Shown: one piece after another, positions 48,376 to 59,571 of the stretch
Layout: each line of letters starts with the position of its first letter
Numbering within the stretch: position 1 is the stretch's first letter
Notes under the pieces: generated by a model
What the model was told of the DNA's origin: nothing
The model's database searches: none
Seen by the model: only the letters and a program-made list of their open reading frames with translations
From: Panorpa germanica
Taxonomy: Eukaryota; Arthropoda; Insecta; Mecoptera; Panorpidae
Length of the DNA: 64,000 nt
Assembly: GCA_963678705.1 (NCBI GenBank)
Contig: OY783212.1
Coordinates: 8,370,001 to 8,434,000, forward strand
Direction of reading: 5' to 3'
Made by a program: the position numbers and the translations under genes

Positions 48376-48565
48376 ATTAGTAGGATGACATATAGATGGC
48401 GACACTATTGACAAAACCATAGGATTTTTAGATAATACCAACCTTCAAACTGTATATGTTAAAATTTCATGAAATTTTGACCATTACTTTACGAGTTACA
48501 GTGATTTTAGTGACACTACTTTTATAATTTTCAAAACACTGAAAAAATATGAATTGTGTTTTGAT
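48376..48565 (+). mobile_element. Mariner 5' relic
   Basis: GTAGGATGACATATAGATGGC, ACCAACCTTCAAAC, TTAAAATTTCATGA and the GTGATTTTAGTGACACTAC block match the leader at 3839-4005. Only a trace of the transposase start (GAAAAAATATGAATTG) remains. Confidence 0.75.
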
Positions 48566-49106
48566 GGAACAAGAAAAGTACGTCATTAAATTTTATAAAA
48601 TATAATAAATATTTCATTGCCAGTTTAGCAATGCACTGAAAATAAACAAATGCATTGAAAAAGTTGCAGGAATGACAAATGTAACGCGACCAGTTTTTAC
48701 ATATTACATTTTAGAGTTTCCAGTTCCTTGGGTTGCGGATTGCAGACGACGGGCCACAGTGGCTGGCGGACCGGTCTTTTCATCAACAATCAATCAATTT
48801 TCACTGGCACTTGCACTATATATGGTATGTACCAGTAATTGAACAGCTATTGTTACAACATTTCTGAGGTAAATTTCAACAATACAGATTTTATAAAATC
48901 TTTTTTAAATCCAATTTATTTTTTAAAATAACTCTAAATTTTTTATTTAATTTGACAGAATAACAGGTATTTAGCTATACTAGAATAATAAACCTAATAG
49001 TAATAAAGTTTTATTTTAAGCGCACCAATGATTTTCAGATAATTCGCTGTACAAATTGGTCTACTACGGAAATTTTCAAAAGTGTCGAAAGTTTTTGAAA
49101 CAAGGG

Positions 49107-49290
49107 GTTCGTAGTATGACATATAGATTGCACCACTATTAATAAATCTATTAAATTTTTAGATAGTACCAACCTTCAAACGATATGTATCCAAATTTTT
49201 TAATATTTCGACCATTAGTTTAAGACTTACAGTGGTTTTACTAATGCTACTTTTGTAATTTTCAAAACAAAGATATAATTGGTGTTGATA
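49107..49290 (+). mobile_element. Mariner 5' relic
   Basis: GGTTCGTAGTATGACATATAG, AGTACCAACCTTCAAACGAT and GTGGTTTTACTAATGCTAC match the same leader. The copy ends before the transposase. Confidence 0.72.
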
Positions 49291-49382
49291 TTAAAAGATG
49301 TAATTGATAAAACAACGCTTTCTAATGGGAAAATTAGCACCAAAACATGGATAATACGTCTTAAAACAATTAATATTGAATA

Positions 49383-49514
49383 TTAAACCTAATATTTGCC
49401 AATCCCTGAAAAGGTATTCGCAACACGTTTTATGAGTAAACCTACTAATGGGCATAGATACAGATTTATTTTCCAAAAACCAGTAAAATAAGTCACGTTA
49501 CTGTGTTTAGCGGG
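49383..49514 (+). mobile_element. CCCGC-ended MITE, right half
   Basis: It ends CGTTACTGTGTTTAGCGGG, the same right end as 10125. It carries AAACCTAATATT, CCCTGAAAAGGT and ACCAGTAAAATAAG matching 56614-56805. The left end is missing. Confidence 0.6.
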
Positions 49515-49588
49515 TAATATAGGAATATTTGTTTACCGTCTGCATATTTCCGTACCGAGGACTAACTTGTGTTTCGAACACCTCTAGC

Positions 49589-50051
49589 TAATGCTGGGTT
49601 TACACCAAAGAGACAGTGTGTTTTCAAAAAAACAAAACAAAAACATGATTTGTTCTATTTTAAAAAAGTTCTGTTTTTCGAAAACAGACTGTTCAGATTG
49701 AACAGACTGGTTTTGTGTGTCCTAAAAATTTGGTATCTCACAAATTATTGTGTTGGCGATACATTTCTATTAAAGTGCTGGTCTTATCTTTTGTCCACTG
49801 CATTCTACACTTATTTATAACTGCTCTTGGAACTAGTTACTAGCTAAATGATAAACAACAACTGACAAGCGCAAGTGTTCACAAAAAACAAAACTGCGTG
49901 TTCAAACTAAGTTTGTTTATTAAAACAGATTTTAAAAACAAAAATGTTTTAAGAACTGTTCAGTTTTTACAAAACATTGGTGTTTTTGTTCAGAGAAACA
50001 GTTTTTGTTCGTGTTTTGTTGTTTTGTCTCTCCGGTGTGAAACTGGCATTA
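49589..50051. mobile_element. DNA element with TAATGC...ACACC...AGAGACA TIRs
   Basis: The left end TAATGCTGGGTTTACACC...AGAGACA and the right end (reverse complement TAATGCCAGTTTCACACC...AGAGACA) agree at 21 of 27 positions. The 463-bp interior has many short AAAACA/TGTTTT inverted motifs and no transposase. The superfamily and target duplication are not resolved. Confidence 0.65.
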
Positions 50052-50558
50052 TAGAATATGGTTAAATAAACGACGTAGGTATACTAAATATAATCTACAA
50101 GTATTTACTCTAACTGTACAACAATAAGACAATAATACAATCCGTGATGCAGACCGAAGACTTTGTTGAGTTGTACCGAGAGTAAATGCACCGTTATGCT
50201 GGCAAATTACTATTGACTGAAGGACTGAATGGAACTACGTATCAATCTAAAACTATTTTCAAATGACTGATAGAGGAATGTTTATTTTTTATATAAGAGA
50301 AATAATTCTTGATTCTGAAAACAAATAAAAAGAAGTGATTATTAACTAGTAACAATTTTTTAATAAACAAAATTATTATGCAATGTATATCACGTGAGAA
50401 AATGAGAATAGTTATGTTTTACGGACTGAATAAAACTTAGACTTATGGCATAATAGCCGACAATCTTTGGGTTCAATTTCTAGGTCAACGCTGAAATCTC
50501 TAGGCTAAAATAAAAAAAGAGTGTTCCCAAATGCATCATATCTTTTTTCTACTATTAT

Positions 50559-50620
50559 ACAGGGTGTCCCAAAATTAAACGATAAGCGGGCATCAGAGGG
50601 TGGTCCTGCTCATGACTACA
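50559..50620 (+). mobile_element. ACAGGGTGTCCC transposon-type terminus
   Basis: ACAGGGTGTCCCAAAATTAA is a sequence start recurring in many arthropod transposable elements. Only this one end was found. The next few hundred bases contain runs of A and T and may belong to the element. Confidence 0.35.
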
Positions 50621-51315
50621 CAAGAGAAAAGGAAAAAAAAATTATCTCATTTTGTTTTGAAATTACAAAAAAATAAAAATCTTTCGAAAATTGAAAGACC
50701 TTAAGATGTTTTTAACTACCATGACCTCAATTTTTCAAATATTTCTGATTTGTTTTTTGTATCGGCAACCTAAATAGCACTGCTATCCACCACAACCTTA
50801 AAAAATCCCAGAATGCTAGTAGTTTTTACACAAAAATCAATCCAAATTATTTTTTTCCAATTAAAATTTAAATTTAAAAACTAAAATTTTTAAAGATTTT
50901 TACATTCAGTTCACTTTAACTCATCGTGGTGTAAAAAAAAAGTATGGACACTACTATGGCAAGTTTTTTTAAAAATTGGCGCAACTCTTCAAGATTCCAA
51001 AATGGTATAACACTCCAGGAAAACTAGCTATAAAAAAAAATTATGCATACTATTTCTAAAGAAGAACATTATTTTATAAATTGTTGTTGCTGATAGTTAT
51101 CACTTTTACAATACCCAAAAGAGGTATTTTATTGTTGAACGAATTAAAACAAATGGTGCAAACGCAAATGGTAGATTGAATGCCATGTTCATTTTTTACA
51201 CATTCATTTACACACAAAAAAAATCCCTTATGCTATACTATTATAGCCATTTGTTTACAAGAAAATATTATCTTTTTTTATTTTCGACTCTTTTATTGCG
51301 ACATTCGACGAACCC

Positions 51316-51390
51316 CCCGATAAACGTGTTCCACGAAACAGCTTATATGTCCATCGTATTTTTCATGTAAATATAATCAGAAATATATAT
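51316..51390 (+). repeat. CCCAGCAAACGTG dispersed repeat, copy 2
   Basis: It matches 16865-16942 (AACAGCTTATATGTCC, TTCATGTAAATATA). It sits directly left of a mariner relic. Confidence 0.55.
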
Positions 51391-51396
51391 AAATAA

Positions 51397-51591
51397 CACA
51401 TCACTCAATCATTCCGTAGGATGACATATAGATGGCGCCGGATGACATATAGATGTGTCAAAATTTCATGACATTCCGACCATTACTTTACAAGTTACAG
51501 TGGTTTTAGTGACGCCCCTTTTATAATTTTCAAAACAATGGAAAAATCTGAATTTCGTGTATTGATTGCTTTTTAATGGAAAAAAATACCG
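51397..51591 (+). mobile_element. Mariner 5' relic with short duplication
   Basis: CACATCACTCAATC and the leader match 3839-4005, and the transposase start reads MEKSEFRVL from the preserved ATG. GGATGACATATAGATG is present twice (about 51419 and 51440) and the part of the leader holding ACCAACCTTCAAAC is deleted. Similarity stops at about 51591. Confidence 0.78.
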
Positions 51592-53075
51592 AGTCCGAAT
51601 TACACTTCTTAAATCATTGCTTTACTTGAACGGTATTATAAACCATAATTGAGACTATAAGTTGTTGAGATGATGAACTCAACAAACTTAATACCCCTTG
51701 TTAATACTAATCAGCATGAGCGTCCGCAGAAAATTTGACAGTGGTCGCTAATTCTTCATATTCTAATCTATTCAGTCTAATTTTGCCACAGATTCCATTT
51801 CGATTCCAGGTAGGTTTATATAATCTCATATAAAACAAACACCATGTATATTCATATAAATTGTATCAAGGTGTTTTATATGAGGTGATACTAAATCGAC
51901 CCGCTCTTATTGAAAAACCCTATAGTATAAAATTTGATATTCAGAGTGTCGCATTTGTTTCCACATGAGCACGCCCATGTTCTTCGATGAATCGGGATCT
52001 GTAACAACAGATGTTTGTTTTCACACATATGGAAGTGGAAGTACTCCCTTCTTTTGGTTCTACCCTTACATTATGCACCCACTCAATGATAAATGGCAGG
52101 TTATTAATTTATATGGCGCTGTCATCAGTTGCCTGTCGCTTCCGTTCTATCAGGGACTCGTTTCATGGGATCTGTAACCGGGACCCGGGAATGTCAGTTT
52201 GATGATTTAGTTACTCTTTATCCTAGGTAAATAACATCGTAATTTATCGTGTTATTTTTATTTCAATGGCAACATATAATTCCTTAATACGTTCATCTGC
52301 TGATTGTCTTAGCATAAATGCATATTATACACAAAATGTAAATTTTTCGTGAAGAAATATATGGTATGACTATGTCTGTTGCGTTTTCCTTTCAGGATAG
52401 AGTTTTATAAGGGGAATGTTACATTTTTTAGGTATGTTCTCTGTTTTTTTTCTTTAGCTCTCAATACTATAAAAAATATATATATACCGAATCCCCAATA
52501 ACAAATGCAAAACTTATTGACTTTATCAATAAAACTAATTCTTTTTATTTTAAGTACCCATACTCGTATCTAAAGTTGTAAATGTTTATAAATGTATATA
52601 TTCTTTTAAGTGCTAATAACTTTTTAACGTTGATGCTCCCCCCGCTTGATTCAACATTTAAAATCCATATCCGACTACACTCTTCTTACGTACAATCCTG
52701 TTTTTAATACAAAAAAGTTATGATAAATTTACAATAAATGCACATTTAGTATGATTTACGTAACAGTTCTATAACAGAAACTTTTAGAAATAAAAATTAC
52801 ATTATTAACTCAAAATTTAATTGTTACAAATTCCACATAACCTCAAAATATATTTTTTTAATTATTATAAATAATAGTTTTACCTAAATAAAACGTTGAC
52901 AAGAATTTTAGCATTCATTTATGTAAAATATATATAACTTGTTTTAGCGAGTAAACCTTTTGTGAATGAATGTAATGACTTTCTTGTTATTACTTGCTAA
53001 AAACATTCATCTCTAACCAAATTTGCAAATGTGCTTGTTCGTAAATGCCACAGCAGGTTAAATTCTATGCGTGCA
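51592..53075. other. Stretch without recognised genes
   Basis: Two overlapping plus-strand frames at 51965-52202 are less AT-rich but show no motif and no convincing exon borders. AAGTGCTAATAACT at 52611 recurs from 29583. Confidence 0.35.
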
Positions 53076-53333
53076 TTCGTTTTCGGCGCTTACTCGCTTC
53101 CAGGGATTACGCTTATAAGCGCGGCTTATTGACGTCACCTTGGCTTATGAACGCTTAGGTTACTTATGAAGATGCTGTTCGTTTTCGGCATTATTAGCAT
53201 CAATATGGAAATAATTTAGACAATTTTTAAGCAGTAGAATGTTTGTTTGAAATAGTTAATAACGATATAAGTGAAAGTGATGACGCAGATTTTGAAGAAC
53301 TCTATTGAAAGCTCATACCGTGTTCGTTTTGGG
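53076..53333 (+). repeat. Region with three TTCGTTTT(C/G)GG repeats and a 26-codon acidic frame
   Basis: TTCGTTTTCGG occurs at 53076 and 53178, and TTCGTTTTGGG at 53323, in a segment richer in GC and in CG dinucleotides than its flanks. Between them 53231-53308 encodes AVECLFEIVNNDISESDDAD then FEELY and a stop, which looks like the start of a protein. A decayed PIF/Harbinger-like element is one possibility; I cannot confirm it. Confidence 0.3.
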
Positions 53334-54458
53334 AGTTAACAGGATTTGACGCTCAAGCGTTTGCTGCACTACCTCGACAGGTAAAGCGTCTGTGAGAGTG
53401 GTGTCGAAGGTTTGAGCCAATTTGAGCTCAACCATAAGTGTGCTCAACTTAAACACTAAAACACCGTTTGAGAACGCTATATAAAGTAATATTTGCCATA
53501 ATTTGGTGGCAAGAAAGAACTACGTACAATATTCGAAATCATCTTTATTCCAGATCGCGAAATTTAAAAGAAACCAAATGAAAAATATCATTAAAAATAT
53601 GATCAATATTTTTTAATAAATTGTATTTATACATTAAAAACAAATAAAAAAGTTCGATAAAAACTTAAGAAGATATACTCATACTTTCCGATATATATAT
53701 ATATATATAGAGAGAGAAAATAATTCAATATTTTTTCTATCAACTTACTAAGTAGTAAATCATACTTTTCAAGTTTTTTCTTTGCAGATCTGAAATAAGT
53801 TACTTATCTTTCGGATTTTCACTTTGTTAATAAAAAAAGTACGGAAACAAAAGGAGAGAAAACTACTTATCGTCTTATTGACAGTTTCTGTGAATTTTGT
53901 GAGTTGAGCGTATAACTTTATTACATAAAAACAATATCGATAATAGTAATAAAAGAAAGGTTGGTAAAGGATCGTTCCGACCTTAATAATACTTTTATTT
54001 TATATATCACTATGTTGGAAGATGCTCTTATGGCAGAACTTTCAAAACGAAACAACTTTTTGATATATTATTTACTGCAAACAAATTTTACGCTTGCCTT
54101 AGGTTCGCCACTTCTGGTTTAATGTATTTTAAGTACAACAGAATTAAAATTAATTAAATTTTCGTAATATGTAATGTGGATAAATGTTCATATTAATTAG
54201 TTATCTGGATGAGCATTGAAACATAGTTTGTGTTTAATATATAGTTTGTTTTATAACACATGTAATACTCAAACAATATACGTTATCACTTGTTACTACA
54301 GACCGACTGTATCGCACTATATCTCTTGGATATAGGCAGTTTATTTTCTACGTCTGCGCATAAATCAAAATACTGAAATGTACACAGCTTGTAGTCAAAC
54401 TGATAGAACTGAAGTGAAAATATTTAGGGGGCTAACATTTAAACTACAATAAACGACA
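53334..54458. other. Stretch with an (AT)n(AG)n microsatellite
   Basis: The microsatellite is at about 53691-53717. No gene or interspersed repeat was recognised otherwise. Confidence 0.45.
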
Positions 54459-54706
54459 CAGTGTGCGACAGAATTGATGCATCACGCTAGACTGTTGTAT
54501 TTTCAGGTTCGATCCCCGCACCGTTATATTTCATTGTTATCGATTTAAATTGATTAAGTATATACATAATCATAAACTTATTAAGCAGCTGTGTGGACCA
54601 CATATTTGAGGCTACTACACCACAAAACGGCTACAAAGTAGAAGGTCGTCGGTGATAGGACTCAGCATCCGAAATATACCAACATTAAATAAATTAAATT
54701 TTTAAA
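54459..54706 (+). mobile_element. tRNA-derived SINE, family A, copy 3
   Basis: A tRNA-like head with box B GGTTCGATCCCC (about 54508) is followed by ACATAATCATAAACTTATTA and the family 3' domain GGTCGTCGGTGATAGGACTC. It ends in AT-rich repeats (TTAAATAAATTAAAT). This is the best-preserved box B of the three copies. Confidence 0.75.
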
Positions 54707-54837
54707 AACCTAAATTAATTGTTTACGTAACTAAAAAACAAAATTTTATTTCTGTTCAAATAATGTATAATTTTGCTGTATACAAGTAATTTAACAATCT
54801 TTTGAAAACATTTTTACGCCAAAGATTTCAGCAAAAA

Positions 54838-54892
54838 GGTCGAATTCGAACCCACTATTGCCCTACAGTATCCAAGACGCTTAACTTTTTGT
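54838..54892 (-). mobile_element. tRNA-like SINE head, minus strand
   Basis: On the minus strand AGTTAAGCGTCTTGGATAC resembles the D-arm and box A region of a Leu/Ser-type tRNA, and GGGTTCGAATTCGACC is a good box B. No full cloverleaf forms with the flanks. Confidence 0.42.
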
Positions 54893-56613
54893 TAATATCT
54901 CCATAAAATATTCGATATAACATCAATGAGAATGTAGCTTAATATAGATATTAAAGAATTTGTATTGAAAATAAATTAAGATATATTACAGACATAATAA
55001 TCAAATATCCTTTCAAAATAAGGTGCTTTTTGCTATGTTATAATACGGTATATATTCGCTTACAAATAAGTGAGCACAAATTCTACATCGACCGTACTAT
55101 ATTATAGCATAAAAAGTACTAAAACTCTAAACTACATCAAATCCTTATCAGAAATAAAAATAAATGTAATGAAATAACGTTGTCGATTTGAAATAAATGA
55201 CACTGAAAATATCAAAAAATAAACTGCTTTCTGCAAAGATTGATATTTTGTTATAATTGAAAATATATTGAATTAGTAATAGTAATATGTGATGTGAGAT
55301 TGTGGAAAAATATTTGGCGTTGAGTTATTCAATATTACTGTTGAACATTAATTCTGACAGGTGCATCAACAAAAATTAAAAATAATTATCTAACCTGAAT
55401 GTACATCTTCTTATTGCTAAGCCTTCTGTTTTTCCTAATACTACACTTTCTACAGAATGGAGAAAATAACAATAAAAATACTTTCAGAGAAACGCTACTA
55501 AGTGTTCTTAATTATTTGTCACATAGAAACAAACACAATCACACTTTCTTGACACTATAGTCATTTATCGAGTCCAGCATTATTGAGGTTATGTCTAACA
55601 TTTTTTCAACTTATGTTTTGTGTTAATAAAAACAATTTTAGAGACAAAGTAAGAGATTCTTATTAAGCTTTAGCCACTTATTTACAATCACAGATACTTT
55701 GGTGTATTTGAAAAGCACTTTTACTATTTAAATTACATTTCTTTTAATGTAGTGTTTTTCACTGTTGACATTTCAATATTCGCACTCAATATAAATACCG
55801 CAATGGTTTATGGGAGATACTGCAGTACTAATTTCTGTCAATCAAAAAAATGTGTTTACGTATACGCACAAAAAAGCAAAATTTGAACATATATTTTAAG
55901 AGTTGTCAGGAGGGTAAAGCCAGAGTCGCATAACGCTATAAGAGGAGAGATTATTATTAACCTTATAACCGCATTTCGCCTCCAACGGAGACTACGCTGA
56001 GGCCTTTGGTGACAGCCCTGATTGGCCTAGTCCAGTTAAATTAAAAATATTGAAATGTAAATATTCGATTTAAAAATATGACCATTTTCATTTTGCGATG
56101 AGTTTATACGAGTATGAGACAAATGATTTATTTCCTGTATTGTTTAAATGACTCTTCGCAGCTCTTCCAAATGGCGAATATATTCTAAATCAAACAAGAC
56201 GTTGACAATTCGACAAACATACTCAAACAAACTCAGTCATAATAACGACAGTGTAGGAGTACGAGTATTACGTTCCACTAATTTACATAATTAAGAGTAA
56301 TTTAATTATAAACGTGTTGCTCATTTGAATGTACAATGTGAAGTTGAAAGCAAATATGATGGCAACATCGAGAGTGTGGTGAGGAGAAGGGTGAGGCTCA
56401 GGGAAGAACTTCATTTAATTCCTCGTTTCAAGTTTTCATCTCCTTTATATTTCATAGCGGTGGGAAACTTTTTCATTTACCTTCTTCAGTTTTATACGGT
56501 GTATTACTTTTAAATAATTTTGTTTCTAATTGAATTTATTATGTCAAACTTTTGCAATTACTTAAAACCTCGGGCAATTTTGTTTTTGTCTTAAAAACAA
56601 CACCATTCTGGTA
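54893..56613. other. Stretch without recognised genes
   Basis: A GC-richer patch at 55908-56030, containing CAGCCCTGATTGGCC, may be a transposon remnant. TACGAGTA octamers are at 56107 and 56260. No exon was recognised. Confidence 0.35.
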
Positions 56614-56805
56614 AATACAAAACATGTATATTACCTCACATTAATGTAATATTTTACTTAAACAAAACCTAGTATTATTTAATCTTAAAGGTGTTCTTAA
56701 CATTTTATAATCCTTGAAAAGATGTTCTTATGAAGTTTTAGGATTAAATTAATGAGCAAAAAGGTAGACTTATTTTTCTAAAAGCCGTAAAATAGGTAAC
56801 GAAAA
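56614..56805 (+). mobile_element. CCCGC-family MITE without its terminal motif
   Basis: ATGTAATATTTTACTTAAAC, AAACCTAGTATTATTTAATC, ATCCTTGAAAAGATG and AAAGCCGTAAAATAGGTAACG match the family. The CCCGC ends have been lost by mutation. Confidence 0.6.
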
Positions 56806-58015
56806 TTATGAAGTCCACACTGCGTGACAAAACGCGACAAAAGAGTAACCTAATTTAAGAATGAACAAGAATTGAATACGATGAGGCTAATCAATTTAAT
56901 GATTAATTTTAGTTTTTACCTTTCCTCTATTATATAAATTTGCATGTCATCTTTAACAACCATTTTCTTTATTGGCAAAGCTATTGTTATAAACTATAAA
57001 AACATCTCCATCTAATTTCAGTAATTGAAAACACTTTTTTTAATAAAAACCTTTTTATTTTATATTATGACATTTTATAAAATAAATAAAATGTAAAAAG
57101 AGAAAAAATAGCATAATAATATGAATGAATTTCCGCTCATGTTGCTCTAAACCAATGAAAAATGAAAAGGAAAATAGAATAAAAGAAAAATAAATAAAAG
57201 AAGGAATTTTTCTGGTGCTAGGTTTGCCATAAAACTGAATGTAGCAGACTTCTAACAAAGGGGAGTACTGGAGTTTACCCGTAGAATGCGATGTAGAACT
57301 GGAACTGCTAGTGGAACATAACCCCATGAAGGTTAGTTGACAAGAATGGGATAGATGCCAAGCCGAAGGGTGACCATCGCCTGGAAAACATCGATGGTTG
57401 CCATCAAATAAAGGAAAACACATACAGTTGTTTGTCCGAGAATTTATTTACCGTATATATACAATATATATGAATGTATATTTTTATATATTATATAAAT
57501 ACTATGTAAGGGTAAAAGAACACATACGACATAAAAGATTTCCATTAGTTAGTTTACATGAAGAAAATAAGTGTATGTGTTGTTGCATTTATAAAACAAT
57601 CAGGCGCATTTTTTTTTTTTAGGATTCATATTTAAAAGAAAGTGAAAATTGCAGTTTAGCAAATATGAGTTATCGACATAATATCGAAATTTAAACGCCT
57701 AAGATATTTTTTGCCCATCCCTACCAAACAGTTGGGATAAAACGTCCAGTATCCAGGATATTTGAAATACCAGGCAACCAGGGGAGCCAAGGAGTCAGGG
57801 ATGCCCGGAAATCCAGAAATTCAGTAGAGGGAGGTATAATGTAGAATGTAGAACCCTGCAGGGTAATGTATTATATGAAATAATATAATATATACCACGA
57901 GTGGAATATGAACACAGAGTGCGCGGGCACGGGTGAGATGAATAGTCGAATAGCAACATGGAACAACTAAACTAAAATTGTGTTACATAAATATGATACG
58001 AGTACTAGTGCTGTC
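56806..58015. other. Stretch without a confirmed gene
   Basis: A 122-codon minus-strand frame (57055-57423) is serine-rich then hydrophobic and has no exon borders or motif. On the plus strand the same region could give a short exon before AAG|GTTAGT, but support is too weak. CCAG-containing words are dense at 57745-57830. Confidence 0.3.
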
Positions 58016-58076
58016 TGTAGGAGGAGGGGGAAGGGCAGTGGGTCGGTCGGAGGTAGACAGACAGAGAGCAGAGAGG
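58016..58076. repeat. Purine-rich, G-rich tract
   Basis: An almost pure A/G stretch with GGAGGAGGGGGAAGGG and CAGACAGAGAGCAGAG in AT-rich surroundings. It is a simple-sequence tract. Confidence 0.6.
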
Positions 58077-58243
58077 TCATTGAAGGAGCGTTGTAAGGAT
58101 CACGTGTCATCTGGTTATGTACAATGAGTTTCTACTTTGTACTCCATTTTCTCTCAAGGGATCTACCATTGATAAGGAAAATGTTTACGCTGCTTGTTTT
58201 TATTGACTTAATAAAAAAAATAGATTAAGGAACTATATATATA

Positions 58244-58735
58244 CTAGAGTTTCCCCCGTCGCAAGCGACGACTATCTTTTGTGTATGGATTGAATTTCAT
58301 TTCAAATTTTAATTCCATTTTTAAATTGAAATATTAAGCTCGCTCCATATTTATTTTACATATAGCAAATAATTTTTCATATAAACTGACTAAAAAAATA
58401 TATTTTTTTCAATTTGTTTATTATTTGAACAACTTCTTAAAAATTTGGGATTTTTTTTTCGATTTGTAAATTAGATACTAAAGTTAGCCCATATATAAAA
58501 TTCTAAAGCTATATAATATAATATAAAATTCTAGCCCTATTTTTACCCTCAGCAAAAACCACCCCCGTGCCCCAAATAAAATTTTTGAATTTTTTTTTTA
58601 ATAAGATATTTCTTTATATGTAATCCAAAATTTGAGTTTTCTACCGTGCCCCCTAATTTTCTCAACCAATTTTTCAATTTCTAATTTTCAAAAAATGTTA
58701 GCATGTAAACATATAAACAAATAAATATACACCTG
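58244..58735 (-). mobile_element. Helitron 3' end, reverse orientation
   Basis: On the minus strand a perfect 6-bp-stem hairpin, CGTCGCTTGCGACG (58257-58270), is followed nine bases later by CTAG and then a host T, exactly the Helitron 3' terminus. The roughly 470 bp that precede it on that strand contain blocks (AACTTTAGTATCTAATTTAC, AAGAAGTTGTTCAAATAATA) unlike the flanks and are probably element body. The 5' TC end could not be fixed, so the outer boundary is approximate. Confidence 0.62.
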
Positions 58736-59357
58736 GAACATTATAATATGTGATATGATAATATGATATATGTACCTAGAAAATCTTTTTAAATAAGGGC
58801 AACATTTTACTTTTGATTAACATTTAAATATTTATTTTGATCTCGTTTATACAAATTGATAACAATATTTAAGGAGTATAAAATTATACATGCTCCGGAT
58901 TAAGCATTCACCAGGCCCTAGACAACTCGTGCTGAACAGTAGACTCGTACACTCAGATTCTCTTCTTTTTTATTCAAGACAAAATTCACTTGTGTCCAGT
59001 CTCAATGTACTCGTACTTTTTCCTTCAGGACCCAGCTAGTCGAGACCCCTTTTTCGACTCTTTAGTAAATAGAACACCTCGATTATCAACTTTACACTGC
59101 AAAGAATGTAATCTTTCACAAATATACACTGGATAAAAATAAATATATTACAAATTTACACTGAATAAGATGAAATATGAAGTTTTGCTTTCCGCTGTCA
59201 AATCTTAGCTCTTTTCCGTACACAATACCTACGCATCTCTTATTTTAAAACGGTTTAAATGTAGCCTAATTGTCTTTTTAATGATACTAATGGTGAATAA
59301 GATCTTCTAATGATTTTGCTATTGCAAAAAATTGTTATTTTATGATCATAATAAACA

Positions 59358-59571
59358 CCCAGTAAACAATTTGGTGAAGTGTCACTTCAATTATAGTTCG
59401 CATCAACTTTATCTTCATTTGTATTCCGACAGGAGGAATGGTTTCGCCATTTGTAGCCGATAAAATAGACATTTCATATGAATAACTGTGAGAAACTGAA
59501 CTGAAAATGAACTCTTTCATGACAAAAAAATCATACGCATCTTCAATATGATGTCCAAAATGTTTACTGGG
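59358..59571 (+). mobile_element. CCCAGTAAAC MITE, copy 3
   Basis: It starts CCCAGTAAACAATTTGGTGA and ends CCAAAATGTTTACTGGG. The body matches 4429-4626 closely (ATTATAGTTCGCAT, TTGTAGCCGATAAA, GCATCTTCAATATGATGTC). Confidence 0.8.

Noticed and set aside
48730-48785. GC-rich patch with CAGTGGCTGGCGGACC
   Set aside because: It resembles a hAT-type end but no opposite terminus or 8-bp duplication could be found.
51965-52202. Two overlapping plus-strand frames of 63-70 codons
   Set aside because: No exon borders, no motif, and the two frames compete; a repeated GGGATCTGTAAC word explains part of the composition.
54838-54892. Functional tRNA gene
   Set aside because: Boxes A and B are recognisable but no acceptor-stem pairing or anticodon arm could be built; the same holds for 15393-15497 and 45683-45745.
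57055-57423. 122-codon minus-strand frame, the longest in the window
   Set aside because: The sequence is serine-rich then a string of Phe/Ile/Leu from AT-rich DNA, with no splice signals or recognisable domain. A possible plus-strand exon at about 57256-57330 before GTTAGT was also too weak.
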